Assembly: GCA_032622095.1 (NCBI GenBank)
Contig: CP136064.1
Span: forward strand, 273,631,614 to 273,695,613
From: Siphonodentalium dalli
Lineage: Eukaryota > Mollusca > Scaphopoda > Gadilida > Siphonodentaliidae
Length of the DNA: 64,000 bases
Direction: 5' to 3'
Part shown: positions 1-11,149 of the stretch, one piece after another
Layout of the letters: every line of letters starts with the position of its first letter
How positions within the stretch are numbered: the first letter of the stretch is position 1
The notes under the pieces: generated by a model
The model's input: the letters and a program-made list of their open reading frames with translations, nothing else
The model's database searches: none
What the model was told of the DNA's origin: nothing
Program-made: the position numbers and the translations under genes

Positions 1-255
1 CGGTGATTTGTGTTGCGTCGCGGTGATTTGTGTTGTGTATCGGTGATTTGTGCGGTGATTTGTGTTGTGTATCGGTGATTTGTGTTGTGTCGCGGTGATT
101 TGTGCGGTGATTTGTGTTGTGTCGCGGTGATTTGTGTTGTGTCGCGGTGATTTGTGTTGTGTCGCGGTGATTTGTGTTTTGTCGCGGTGATTTGTGCTGT
201 ATCGCGGTGATTTGTGTTGTGTCGCGGTGATTTGTGTTTTGTCGCGGTGATTTAT
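1..255. repeat. 20-bp minisatellite at the window edge
   Basis: Tandem copies of a GT-rich 20-mer (CGGTGATTTGTGTTGTGTCG) with variants ending GTAT or GTTTTG and some 12-bp short units (CGGTGATTTGTG). It probably continues leftward outside the window. No coding meaning is seen. Confidence 0.95.
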
Positions 256-773
256 GTTGGTATATATACGATCTGCTTCTTGGAAACATAACATATATCA
301 GAAGTCCACTAAATGTCAATGCAACGAGATATATAAGTAAACAAATCCAAGTTTTCCAGAGAATTTCGATTTGTCGCGCTATTAGAAAAAGCACGTAAAA
401 CAATACATTAAACGATCATATCATCACTCTACCTTTTCTATCTATCACGGTAGATGATATATCATTTTGAAGAAAGATTAATCACGGTCATGTCAGGTCA
501 TTAATCACATTCAGGGGTTTATGTGAATGCCCGGGCTCCATGTTTACGTGTACAGTACGTCCTTTGAATGAACGTCCGTTATAGAAGAGCAACGGGTGGG
601 ACTCGGTCAAAAACAGCATCATCCCAACATATATCCCACGCTGTTGTGAACCGAGAAAACTTGGTCTACTAGAAGGCTTGTGATGACGTTTCACGTAACT
701 ATGCATTGTTTTTCCGCATAAAGAAAAATAGTCCCAGATAAATAAGACTCTTTGACGTATAAAATGGCGTAAA
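256..773. other. no gene recognised
   Basis: AT-rich sequence. The one open frame (488-895, minus) runs into the neighbouring MITE and has no recognisable domain, so it is not called as a gene. Confidence 0.5.
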
Positions 774-1233
774 TTAACCATTTCAGTGCCAGGGGCCTTT
801 CTCATCGGCCCTAATTTACGGTCTGTAAAATCGGCCCTAAAAAAATGTAAAACAATAAAAATTTGTGTTGAATTTTTTTGGGTATGCTTAAGCATGCTAT
901 AGCGAATTTAAAAACAAACTGGATAAAACCTTAGGGGCATGTTATAACTCAAAACTATCACCAAGTATTCATAGTAATAATTTTGATGCCCGTGAAAAAC
1001 ATAAGATTCCCTGGAACTAAACCTACAAAATAAGTGTGTTAAAGAATATAAGAAAAAATTATTAAAATTGTAAAATATTGTAAAAAATAAAACAAATGAT
1101 GAAAAATTGTTAGGCCAATGCATTCTCTTATATATGCGAGGCGACCTATGGTCGACTCGCATATATAAGAGAATGCATTGGCACAGGGTATATGATTTGA
1201 TACAAAAATCGGACCTGGCACTGAAAGGGTTAA
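774..1233. mobile_element. MITE family A, copy 1 (TTAA ends, CCNTTTCAGTGCCAGG termini)
   Basis: The left end reads TTAACCATTTCAGTGCCAGG and the right end is its near-perfect reverse complement (CCTGGCACTGAAAGGGTTAA). The ends coincide with TTAA, which fits the TTAA target and CCC-starting ends known for the piggyBac superfamily. The interior is non-coding and carries one strong hairpin near 1,115-1,190 (GCCAATGCATTCTCTTATA plus inverted copy), the module shared with other families in this window. A second copy lies at 50,074-50,560. Confidence 0.85.
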
Positions 1234-1659
1234 TGAAATATGTGTTCAAACTAAATCAACAATAGTCTAGTTGTTTAATCCCCGTTAACGTCATTTACAA
1301 TTCGTATGCCATACACGTGGGTCATCGTAAATTTGTAAATATGACACACACAGGGGTAACACTATAATTCTAGGAAGAAGAATTTTAAAAATTGTTTTAA
1401 TTCAAAATTATTTCTAAATATATCACCGTAATCAATATTGGACGGCGCACGTGCAGCGGTGACGATGGGCATTCGTGTGGACACTGGACATAATTGCACA
1501 TTCAGGATGCATGCAGGTAATATTCTATATTTTTCCAATAACTTTTCTGAAGATAACTATTTTTTGGGTGGATGGAACAACACACATGATTGAATTGTAC
1601 CTTCTTTGATAGTGAGGTCAACGCCGTATCGGCCCGCGGCAACGCCTGCGATGGGTTCA
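1234..1659. other. no gene recognised
   Basis: Non-coding AT-rich stretch. I see no element ends or convincing exon here. Confidence 0.4.
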
Positions 1660-1825
1660 TTTACGCTGTAGTGTAGACCTAGCATACCATAACTGTCGTC
1701 TGAAAATTAGAGAAAACGCTGTAGTGTAGACCCAGCAAACCGTAACTGTTGACAGAAAATTAGAGAAAACGCTATAATGTCGACACAGCATGCATACCAT
1801 AACTGTCGTCTGAAAAAAAGAGAAA
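1660..1825. repeat. 53-bp tandem repeat, three units
   Basis: Three consecutive units starting ACGCTGTAGTGTAGAC, ACGCTGTAGTGTAGAC and ACGCTATAATGTCGAC, each followed by a CATAACTGTCGTCTGAAAA-like segment and AGAGAAA. Confidence 0.85.
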
Positions 1826-1872
1826 ACCAAACTCCAGGCAGTGTTATCTCCCAGTGCACCTTTGGGTGACTA
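1826..1872. mobile_element. Mutator-type MITE, terminal fragment
   Basis: CCAAACTCCAGGCAGTGTTATCTCCCA-like end, matching the left terminus of the family complete at 46,061-46,578 and 14,173-14,258. The rest of the element is not recognisable here. Confidence 0.5.
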
Positions 1873-1989
1873 TCGCTTTCCACAATAACTCAAGGATATG
1901 TTAATCGATAGAATAGTAAATAGTAAAAATAATCAAGGTGCATAAGAAATGTTGGTATTCAATGTATATAAGACAGAATAGTCAATTGT

Positions 1990-2700
1990 GTGCATCACCA
2001 CAACGTGTAAGCGGTTGTATGGCACGCTGGGATAATAATTTCCATATGTTGGCGGCCATTTTGACACCCATTTTGAGCCAAAGTGACCATTTTGGTATCA
2101 TTGAGTTCGAATATCAATAAGATATAGAATGCATCACTTACATTGCACAGTTCTTCCCACTTCTTGGTGAAATATGACCAGAATCCCAATGGGGATCTTT
2201 TGTAAAATGTTATACCGCGTTTTGTAAAATCGAATGTTTGAGTGATCGGAAGGGGTGTGGACACCACGTACAGCATATTTCATTGCTCCAATGGTCAGTT
2301 AACATGATAAGAACAAAATAAAGTCACAATTCTCAACCAGTTCCAAACCACAGAAACTTATCTTAAATGTATTAGTAAAAAACGTAAAAATTCCAATTCC
2401 GGTCGCCATTTTGGCGGCCATCTTGGACGGGGAGTTCCAATTTTGGCACTGAAATTATGTCTTAGCTTCATAAAAAAAGTATACATGTGTATACACATGA
2501 CAAGATGTTCTTACTATAATTGCATCAAGCTGACTTATAGGAAAATGGCAGCCATCTTGGACGCCATCTTGAATTACAAAAAATGCTCAAAACAGATTTT
2601 AGCGGATTTTGGATATGTTATAGAGGAGAGCTTCCTCTCCAAAATGGTATAAAAACCAACTTAGTCCGAATTTTTTCTAGGTTGACCCTAAAATTTAAGT
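1990..2700. repeat. degenerate ATGGCGGCCATCTTGGA interspersed repeat
   Basis: Contains several CGGCCATTTTG, GCCGCCATCTTGGAC and ATGGCAGCCATCTTGG motifs. The end (GGATTTTGGATATGTTATAGAGGAG to AAAATGGTATAAAAACCAAC) resembles 49,780-49,865. It also resembles 31,400-31,990 in the other orientation. Short open frames across it are incidental. Confidence 0.7.
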
Positions 2701-2904
2701 TTATCGATCAGACAATGTATGGAGTTTGAGAGAAAACGTCAAAAGCACACCAAGAAGGACAACTCTATCTTGTTAGCAGCCTCAATCACGGCACATTGTG
2801 TTTGAATAATAGATTCCACCATGACCTTACGATCGAAATAAACCACTGTGTATGCCTTTGATATAAACCCAATCTTCAGTTTTATCTGTATTTTATTCCC
2901 AAAA

Positions 2905-3364
2905 TGTGACCCGCCATATCAAATCCAGTCGTAAGTCGGGATTTTTTTACCCTGTGCCAATGCATTCTCTTATATATGCGTGTCGACCATAGGTCGCCTC
3001 GCATATATAAGAGAATGCATTGGCCTAACAATTTTTTACAATTTTAATAATTTGTTCTCGTATTCTTTAACAATTTTATAATTTCACCCATACAGAGCCC
3101 CAGACAAACATGAGCAGACGACACTCTTCTATATGCTTCTATATATGTGTGGGGCTCCCTGCAGGGTAATGGATGTTTTTTTATTTTATGTCCTAAAAAT
3201 TGTAAGAAACATTTATTTAAAAAAAATGATAAAAAATTGTTAGGCCAATGTATTCTGTTATATATGCGAGGCGACCTATGGTCGACTCGCATATATAAGA
3301 GAATGCACTGGCACAGGGTAAACAAATCCCGACTTACGGCTGGATTTGATATGGCGGGTCACAA
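2905..3364. mobile_element. MITE family C, copy 1 (TGTGACCCGCCATATC termini)
   Basis: Long terminal inverted repeats start TGTGACCCGCCATATCAAAT and end in the inverted copy (ATTTGATATGGCGGGTCACA). Both arms run through TCGTAAGTCGGGATTTTTT into the shared hairpin module, so hairpins sit at both ends (about 2,950-3,025 and 3,240-3,320). The interior is AT-rich and non-coding. Other copies: 14,487-14,860, 21,731-22,166 and 46,903-47,358. Confidence 0.9.
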
Positions 3365-3399
3365 ATGTGTAGTCTTGTTATTGTAATTGTGGCCCGGAA

Positions 3400-3725
3400 G
3401 TGATAGACCATCTTTATTTAAGTTTAGGTTAAGACATACCGGTATAGGGCTGAGGTAACCATTTCCCATTGAGTTCAGGTTAAGATATACCGGTATAGGG
3501 CTGAGGTAACCATTTCCCATTGAGTTCAGGTTAAGATATACCGGTATAGGGCTGAGGTAACCATTTTCCATTGAGTTCAGGTTAGAATATACAGGTACGC
3601 GCTGAGGTAACGATTTATAATTAAGTTTAGGTTAAGGTGTACCAGTATAGCGCTACGGTAACCATTTCCCATTGAGTTCAGGATAAGATATACGGGTATA
3701 GCGCTGAAGTAATCATTTTTCCTAA
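3400..3725. repeat. 51-bp minisatellite, about six copies
   Basis: Units contain GAGTTCAGGTTAAGATATAC, CGGTATAGGGCTGAGGTAAC and CATTTCCCATT, with unit starts at 3,471, 3,522 and 3,573 (period 51). Because 51 is divisible by three, the minus strand reads as a 17-residue repeat. I regard that frame as incidental. Confidence 0.95.
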
Positions 3726-4309
3726 CCTCAGAGAAATATCAATTCCTGCTGTCTCTTGGCTGGTCATGAGCTACTCCAAGTTGTGTTTATTTGGGGCACG
3801 GAGAATGTGAGGTCGCACATAACAGTGGAATTCAGAGACACTACAAAAGTACAACTGGGACAAAATAAGCGAAATTTATCGAGATTTTATTTCGGTCTGC
3901 AATATTCGCCCCGAAAGCTTTCCGAGAGCAAGTTTTCCTGATATTCGAAAAGAAATATATATATATTAGTTATTCGAAACTAATAATCAATCAGTACTGC
4001 CCACAGGGGCCTGTAGCGCGCTCCGCTGTCCGCCCCCTTTTGCGCTGCCCATATACGCCGCTTCTATATACGCACTTGCTTCACGTTAATGGTAGTATCA
4101 TAGAGACAAGGGGAACTGTAGTTATTCACCGTTTTACCATTGGTCGGGAATCGGACAAATTTAGCCCATGTACTCGAGTAATGCTATCGATATAGCCACT
4201 GATGTATCGGCGAAGGATTCATCTTTCAATCAATACCACAAGCTCACATCAGAACCATTTATATCCATAGCATTTGATAATGATTTTACCACCGAATATT
4301 TTCTCCGGA
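3726..4309. other. no gene recognised
   Basis: Includes a locally GC-rich patch at about 3,985-4,075. There is no supported ORF or element end. Confidence 0.4.
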
Positions 4310-4845
4310 GAGCGTAAATTTCCAGTTTGATCCGACTCAGTAGCAATGGCGGATATGATTCTCTAAATTCATCACCCATACAGCTTAATATCATTAAAAA
4401 TCGGTCAAACGATCAACTAACATCTGGAGCTCAGTGATTTTTTGTCGGCTAATAATTGATTTACTCATACAAATCAACACATCGTCAGTAAACAATTTTT
4501 ATAGAGGCGAAATCTGTCGATAATTCTAATTTTGTTTTCATTATTTTTTGTCACGATTCACGCAGCTCCTCATTTTAATATTCATTACGACCTGACCTCG
4601 ATTCAAATACTGAGCGGTGATTGGCTGTTTCTACTATGGCAGTCATGGAATGGTCAGGTCGTAATGAATATTATGAGTAAATAAATTATTAGCCGACAAG
4701 AAATCCCTGAGCGCTAGATGTTTAGTTGATCGTTTGACCGATTTTTAATTATAGTAAGCCGTGCGGGTGAGAATTTAGAGGAACATATCGTCAATTGTTT
4801 TTTGAGCCGGATCAATCCGAAAATTGTCTATACAAATCAATCGAA
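4310..4845. repeat. fold-back element, arms about 150 bp
   Basis: The left arm (about 4,318-4,467) and right arm (about 4,672-4,835) are imperfect reverse complements. For example ATCGGTCAAACGATCAACTA on the left matches TAGTTGATCGTTTGACCGAT on the right. A second perfect 22-bp inverted pair sits inside at about 4,575-4,597 and 4,651-4,673 (GGTCAGGTCGTAATGAATAT on the right). No coding content. Confidence 0.85.
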
Positions 4846-5031
4846 GACCCCCTGTCCGGACACGCTTCTATCAAATAATACATATTTTATACATTAAAAC
4901 ATTTAACGGGCTATTTTTAGAACAGATCTGTCACGAATCTTCATGCGATCTCAGATAGAGATAGAGTTTCCCCGCTTACTACTATCCGACCGTTAACTCA
5001 AAGCTCGCATAAACGTTCGTAGCAGGCATGA

Positions 5032-5482
5032 GGTTAGAAGGAACTAAATGTTTTCCATAGGCCTCAGTGTTAATGTTTGGCCCGCCCACTAAATTTGCTA
5101 CATAGGAATTGCACGAAATTGTAAGTTTCGTGAAGCCCAACCCTTCGCGCATCTTTTGCCATGTAAGAGTACTATCCTGACCACGCCTTTTTCAACTTTT
5201 CAACACGCGTTTTCCACACTACCCCACTTTTTGCAAAAAATTTGAACTGCTGATGAAAGCAAATACCCTGCCTTATTCTTCCGTCAATGTTTGGACACGA
5301 ACGCATTTCAGACTAGGGAAAACCACATTTATACATGCCATATGTATTATATCTTTTAAATTTGTAAAATATTATTGAAATAGTATACGCCAATCGCGTG
5401 CCATAATTTTTTTTAACTCGTATTCGAGATTGGATGTAAACACGAAAGGGACGTAATTCTACTTATTTAGTTCCTTCTAACC
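5032..5482. mobile_element. MITE family G, copy 1 (GGTTAGAAGGAACTAAAT)
   Basis: Perfect 18-bp terminal inverted repeat at 5,032-5,049 and 5,465-5,482. The flanks share ATGA or CATGA, a possible 4-5-bp target duplication. The interior (TTTTCCATAGGC...GTGTTAA..., CCACACTACCCCACTTTTTGC) is homologous to 33,565-34,003. Non-coding. Confidence 0.85.
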
Positions 5483-5819
5483 ATGAAAACTCTTGATGGC
5501 ATTTTCTATCCAGGCAAAATATTAGATAGTTCGGTCTATACAACCTCACGAATAAACCACATTATTGTTCCTTTGTAAACACATTTGCGCCACATTAAAA
5601 AGCTTTAGCTCTTCCTGTCACCACGTCTGACAACCACAACATGTCTATAGTTTGAATAGTTTGGGTTGTTTCGTGTTGTTGAGTACAATATATATAGTTA
5701 CGGATGGTGATGAACAGAATTTTCGCTCATGTAGGCAGGTGCGATATAGGTGCTTAGGCGGCGCTATCATCACCGACCGAGCGATGACAAGATGGATGAT
5801 GATATATCCACCTACATAA
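5483..5819. other. no gene recognised
   Basis: AT-rich. I see nothing supportable. Confidence 0.4.
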
Positions 5820-6125
5820 CCCGTTACTAGATTACCAAACTCCAGGCAGAGTTATCTCCCATCGCTCGCTGAGACATCACTGCCATAAGGACATTTGGTA
5901 AGGGTTTCTTACGTGTTCTTAGTTCTTATGTTTTAGGATTAAAACGGTCTATGTCTGGCTCAGTTCATATTGTTCTTATCAATACTGAAATAAATGACAA
6001 TTACTGCAAACTTTTGGTGGTCAAAATAAGATAATAGGTGACTAAATATAGTTCCGACGATATGTAAATATCGATGTATCGGTCCGAAAAGTACCGTCCT
6101 TGTGGCATTACATTACATTTCGGGG
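5820..6125. mobile_element. Mutator-type MITE, 5' portion
   Basis: Begins CCAAACTCCAGGCAGAGTTA and continues through ATGTTTTAGGATTAAAA and CTGGCTCAGTTCATATTGTT, matching 46,061-46,578. The opposite terminus (GGAGTTTG) is not visible, so the copy looks truncated. Confidence 0.75.
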
Positions 6126-6289
6126 TTGCATATAAAATAACAATTTCTATAAACGCTAAAGACAATATTCCGGACCAACATTAACTGTTCCATATAAGAA
6201 TGGAACGGCATTTACAGTGGCATCAGCCTATAATTCATGCGATGTACATACAATGTTAGATGAACTCAACCGGCAATAAAATTGTACTT

Positions 6290-6395
6290 TAACCCCTTCA
6301 TGACGGGAGTCGCGCTTGTACAGCATTAAAGATCATGTACCATGCTCTTATATACAGGGAGCATCGTATATATAAGAGACAGGCCATTCTTATAG
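6290..6395. mobile_element. diverged hairpin-MITE fragment
   Basis: Starts TTAACCCCTTCATGACGGG, resembling the TTAACCCTTT ends of families A and B. It then has an imperfect inverted pair GCTCTTATATAC / GTATATATAAGAG like the shared hairpin module. The far end is lost. Confidence 0.5.
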
Positions 6396-6414
6396 ATTAC
6401 TAAATAAATACTTA

Positions 6415-6912
6415 AAGGCACGGGAGGCCTTAATTGTCGAAAATATTCATATTTGTTCCAAACACCGTAAACAGAAAAACATTAAAACGCATATACAGTT
6501 TCGTTCATATATACCATGACCATCGCGTAAACAGCATGTTATCATTAAGACCTACTATATTTTACCTAAGCAAGAGCCTGATTGTGTTACAGAAGACGGC
6601 ACAATGCTACTGGCTAATCACACACAAATGGCATGAACGCTCTTTATTAGTTCCATATCAGGAATTCACCAACAAAGAACGCTCTGTGTGTTTACCATCA
6701 TAATATAAACAAACACCAGAAAAGTAACTGGTTATGCTTTTGTTTACATAACAATGGTCAAACATATGACAATAACATACTGTTATATATGCGATATTTC
6801 TTATTTGTATACGGACAAAGTCTATCTACATTTGATGTTCTTTCTGTTTGTGGCGGTTTTTGACGGGTGGAAATATTTTCACAGGATACCACCGCCAAGG
6901 CCAACCGTACCT
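6415..6912. mobile_element. MITE family H, copy 1
   Basis: The left end AAGGCACGGGAGGCC is the inverse of the right-end GGCCAACCGTACCT. The interior has GTGTTACAGAAG, TTTGTTTACATAACAA and ACGCTCTTTATTA motifs and aligns throughout with 53,088-53,611. The 89-codon open frame at 6,434-6,703 is not conserved as a protein in the other copy. Non-coding. Confidence 0.75.
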
Positions 6913-7110
6913 GTAATAGGAGGGGGTGATTAGATATTGTTTAATATATAATCCCAACAACAGGGAGTGAGTGAGGGACACACGTGCAGTATAACTTTTT
7001 GATAGTGAAATACCGGTATATAGAACATTGAAGTAAATGATTATTTGAGCACCATAGTCTGCTGTACTTATTATAACGCCAGAACAATTTAAAGGCCCTG
7101 GAGGAAATTA

Positions 7111-7696
7111 AAGGGATACTGTACGCCAAATGTTGTTGTTGGTTTCTATAGTCTCAGAGTCGGAGAATAAGGTGACAAATTTTCCATTATTTGAAAGTCT
7201 GTTGAGTACGAAGTAGTGTTACGGATGACAAATTTACCGGAATGCAAAAATACAAATTGTCGTTGTCGAGTAATTTTTATACATTTTTCAACCAAATGTA
7301 TCAAATAAAAGTTATAGTATATATGCATACTAGTCCCATATACTAATTTATCGTCACTAGTCAGTGAGTGGCTTGAGTTTTCTCCCCGTATCAGCATAAT
7401 GTTTCAACCGATCGTGTGTGCAATGGGTTTACTAATCCAGTATCCCTCAATTTTAATTTGATTACGTCTGGTACACGGAAATTCGTATTTTAATTTACTC
7501 CATTTTATGGCTCCAGCCATAAATTCAATTTATATTAAATTATTAACTTTTAAATTATTAAATTTTAAGATAGCCTATTAACCTGAACGTTTACAGAATA
7601 CATCTTCGACTCAAATTACTTATGTTTCTATATATTATCGATAATAGATCGTTGTTATCATCGGAAATTTATTGGAAATGGCGTACAGTACCACTT
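7111..7696. mobile_element. MITE family F, copy 1 (AAGGGATACTGTACGCC)
   Basis: The ends AAGGGATACTGTACGCC and GGCGTACAGTACCACTT are inverted and each is flanked by TA (7,109-7,110 and 7,697-7,698). This fits a Tc1/mariner-type TA duplication. The interior includes AACCTGAACGTTTACAGAAT and GTCAGTGAGTGGCTTGAG segments that recur, inverted, in the expanded copy at 39,395-41,000. Confidence 0.8.
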
Positions 7697-7698
7697 TA

Positions 7699-8446
7699 AG
7701 GTTTGCATGTTAGAATGGAGAGGTGTCAATTTATAGACAACAATAACAATTTTTTTGACTAAAACAGGCTTCATTAAATGGCTGGATTTATTAACATTAA
7801 TCTTATAGGAATAATCGAGGATAAATATTTAAAGAGGTTTTTTGAAGAATGCTGTAACAGGACAGAGTTATGTTCAAAGAAGTGTTTTAAACGGACATGG
7901 CTCATTCGAACTCTAAAATTTATGTATACGTAATTCGAGAAAAGGGGTCTCTAAACATACATATGCAAACTATTCCAGAGCTAATTCGTCGCTATAGCGC
8001 TAAAAAACGCGTTTTGTTAGTTATAGTTTTGCGTAAATTTGATATCGTTTCGCTGTTCCGGTTAATTTTTTCTAATCAGCCGATCTTCCGAAATGATGCC
8101 GGCAGCGCTCGTGTGTTTTAGGAAATGAGTGCATTCTCGATACCGCCATGTTTGTGACGTAATATTATCCAAGTTTCCCCAGCGTCTCTATCATTTCGGT
8201 ACGCGATAATGTGTTTCCATTGGATCCTATTTGTCCATGCGAGATAATAGCCTCTGTTGACAAGGATGTGGCGATAGAACTGTTTCCAGTTTGTTACACA
8301 ATGTCAACATGAATTCTAGTCATTTACATTGATCCTTGGAACACATTGATTTTTCTCAAATATACTCTAATCGCAATTTTGTAGGCGATACTTTTCAGTT
8401 GAGTGTGTCGATGAACTGCAGTTAGTTCAATTCCAAAGTTCTTTTC
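7699..8446. other. no gene recognised
   Basis: Two short open frames (7,897-8,121 plus; 8,324-8,509 minus) lack domains, splice context or signal sequences. The second overlaps the edge of the next element. Confidence 0.4.
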
Positions 8447-8886
8447 AAAAGTACTCAATCCGATCAGACGGTCCCCATATATACCATCAAGATACAACAG
8501 CAACAACACTTCTTCAAAATACGCTTCAGTTATCAGAATCGATGTATTGCAACGAAATAATGCTAATCACTGTCAACTATGGTATCAAATTTCCCAAAAC
8601 TTGTTGTTTATCAACATTTTGTTCAACAAAATATGGCCGTATAATCACTAAAGTATCACAAAATTTGACCGTATTACCACTTGACTTTAGACTTATCCAT
8701 CTTCATCAGCAATTTTGTCCGAGACCCTCCGCTTGAGCACGTGTTTCTGGGCCACATATTAATACACATCTCTAGAAATAACAAACTTCAACAATCGATA
8801 TATATGATCACTCTGATCTCGAGTCAAATATTTTTTACCCCCGAAACCAAAGAAATAGTAATTTAGGAGCGTCTGATCGGTTAAGA
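8447..8886. mobile_element. TA-MITE family D, copy 1
   Basis: The left end AAGTACTCAATCCGATCAGA and the right-end GCGTCTGATCGG fit the family terminus (AAGGTACTCAATCCGATCAG). Family landmarks in order: GGTCCCCATAT, CAACTATGGTATCAAATTTC, ATTTTGTTCAAC, TTATCCATCTTCATC, a GAGTCAAATATTTTTTACCC segment and AAAGAAATAGTAATTTAGG. A degraded partial repeat of the right half follows to about 9,010. Confidence 0.8.
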
Positions 8887-9114
8887 ACCTACCCATGTGG
8901 TGGAAAATAAAAAGATATAAAAAATAGATATCTGATAACTCTGAGCTGTGATGGGTCCTCGACTCATGTCTAATATTTTGTTAACCCCCGAAGACAGAAA
9001 ACCGATAAATCCGCTTAGAGCAAAAATGTTCTATACAAAATGGCATCCATGATGACAATTGGTATTGAAAAGTGCTGATTTTCTGTGACACGTGGCTTTA
9101 GGTGCACCAACTAT

Positions 9115-9510
9115 TATGGAATCCTATTAGGGCCACTTGCTAATGGCGCTTTCGGCGCACTTTTTGTCGCTTTCGGCGCGCGCCGAAACATACACTAATG
9201 GCGCAACTTTTGTCGCTTCCGGCGCGGGCCATTAGGGAGTGGACATAATAGTATGCCTAATGCGCCATTAGTAACGCGCCGAAACATGCGCTAATATCGC
9301 ACATTTTGTCGCTTTCGGCGCGCGCGCCGAAAGCGCCGAAAGCGACAAAAGGTGCGCCGAAAGCGACAAATAGTGCGCCGTAACGGCGCATATTTTGTCG
9401 CTTTCGGCGCTTTCGGCGCGTTACTAATGGCGCACTTTTTGTCGCTTTCGGCGCATCGCACCGAAAGCGCCGAAAGCGCCATTAGCAAGTGGCCCTAATA
9501 GGATTCCATA
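9115..9510. mobile_element. GC-rich palindromic MITE with 44-bp perfect inverted ends
   Basis: The left 44 bp (TATGGAATCCTATTAGGGCC...) are exactly inverted at the right end. The flanks carry a perfect AACTAT direct repeat, a likely 6-bp target duplication. The interior is packed with GTCGCTTTCGGCGC-type motifs in both orientations. This gives a strikingly GC-rich, multiply palindromic island in AT-rich DNA. The short minus-strand frames here are products of that repetition. Confidence 0.92.
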
Positions 9511-10919
9511 AACTATCGCCAAGTTAGCAATCAAATGAAATATACACAAACAATGCTTAGTCGTAAACCATATAATTATGTACAATGTCTGTCCCAACAT
9601 GGTCATATTACACCTGTTACCCCATTTGATATTGGAATAGTTAGAAAATCGACATGAAAAATAACACCAAAAAAACAACGTCTTCACCATCGGTTTCAGT
9701 AGTAGAATAGGATTAAATTTATTTTAATTTATTTCTCCTCAAAATGTGTCTACATTGTTTACACGCCGTTCCCATGACAACAACTTTCAAATTATACAGC
9801 AGTGTGGAACACAAGGCTCACATCTTCTACTTGCATATGATGTCTAATATTTCCGTGTGTTAAACAAAATATTTCCAAAACAGTTAATCCAAGTATATAA
9901 TTAACACAGTTCCAATTCTACGTGCGTGTGTACACACTCTCCCCGCCTGTCTATCTTGTTTACAGTTGATTTCAACATATAACCATGTAATGGACGGATC
10001 TACGTAAATTGTGAAAAACTATATGCATATATACTTAGCTAGATCATATCATGAATATCTACACTGGCTACGCCCATAGAGATAATTCTACACCAGTTGA
10101 AGTAAGGTGAAATGTTTCATGTTCAGATAGGGAAGTTTATAAACATTTAAAAAAAAACCAGTGCAGCTAATATATTCTTAGTTGATATCGTTCCTCAGTA
10201 AATAGTGTATTTCACTGTGTACGTAGTTCACGAAGATCCCAGCTCGATGTTGCATGAAATATGTCACTTTGTTGTGTTGAATTTGATTGGCATCCTTTAC
10301 AATCATGAAATTTCTCACGGGTAATCAATTCAATGTTTATTTCGATGTCGACTCACAAAAGTCACAGACAAATCATGCAGTCTGGATTGTCACACCCCAT
10401 ATTGTGAAATATATTATTAAGGAACAAGTAATAAATACATATATATAGTCACTGAGTTGTTTTTTCAATGCTATAAAGTTCTCCGTCAGAACATTGAAAC
10501 GTTCCCATATTTGTATGTAACTGGTTGAATATGATCCCTACGGCAGCCAGAGTATAAATTCATGACATGATCTAATACTTGGCGACCCATTCCTATATTC
10601 TATAAGATATATATTCAGCATATACTGGAAATCAAACAATTTATCACGATAATGATGTTGCATTGAAATTTAAATACAAAATAATGCATCTCAACATAAT
10701 TACTTATTATACATGTATAAGTAATATTATGTTCCTTTCTGAACCCACACCCCCAATCGCACCATCGCACGCCTCGGATAAATTCAGGATGACCCTCCTA
10801 TCATTAAATTATTGTCAATAGAGACCATTTTTTCTCACAGGGACACATACGATCAAATTGAAACCCCTTTATCGCATACAGGAAATTATAAGACGCTGGG
10901 GAAGCTTATTTACGAATAC
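9511..10919. other. no gene recognised
   Basis: About 1.4 kb of AT-rich sequence without ORFs over 60 codons that I can support, element ends or tandem structure. Confidence 0.5.
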
Positions 10920-11135
10920 ACCCTGTAATCCTCGGCTGTTGTTGGTGATGCATCATCCAAAATGGCAGGTTGGAAAAAAAATTCATGACTTGAATGCGTC
11001 GTTATGGGACATATATTGGTCGTAGAAAGGTAGTTTGGGTATTTATCTACCTATTTTGATACCTGGAAAATATTCAAAAGCGAATATTATTTTGTGTATT
11101 TTGGAGCGCAAACCGCCATGTGGCTTTAAATAAAA
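10920..11135. repeat. interspersed repeat shared with 15,690-16,030
   Basis: The segment GTCGTAGAAAGGTAGTTTGG through ATTTATCTACCTATTTTGAT to GGAGCGCAAACCGCC aligns with 15,899-16,025 (GATCGTACAAAGATAATTC, TTATCGACCTATTTATATTC, GGAGCTCAAATGGCC). Non-coding. Confidence 0.65.
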
Positions 11136-11149
11136 AATTCCCCCCCCCA

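Noticed and set aside
3359-3571. Minus-strand frame with a 17-residue GNGYLSPIPVYLNLNSM repeat
   Set aside because: The 51-bp minisatellite happens to be a multiple of three, and units outside the frame are broken. No gene context.
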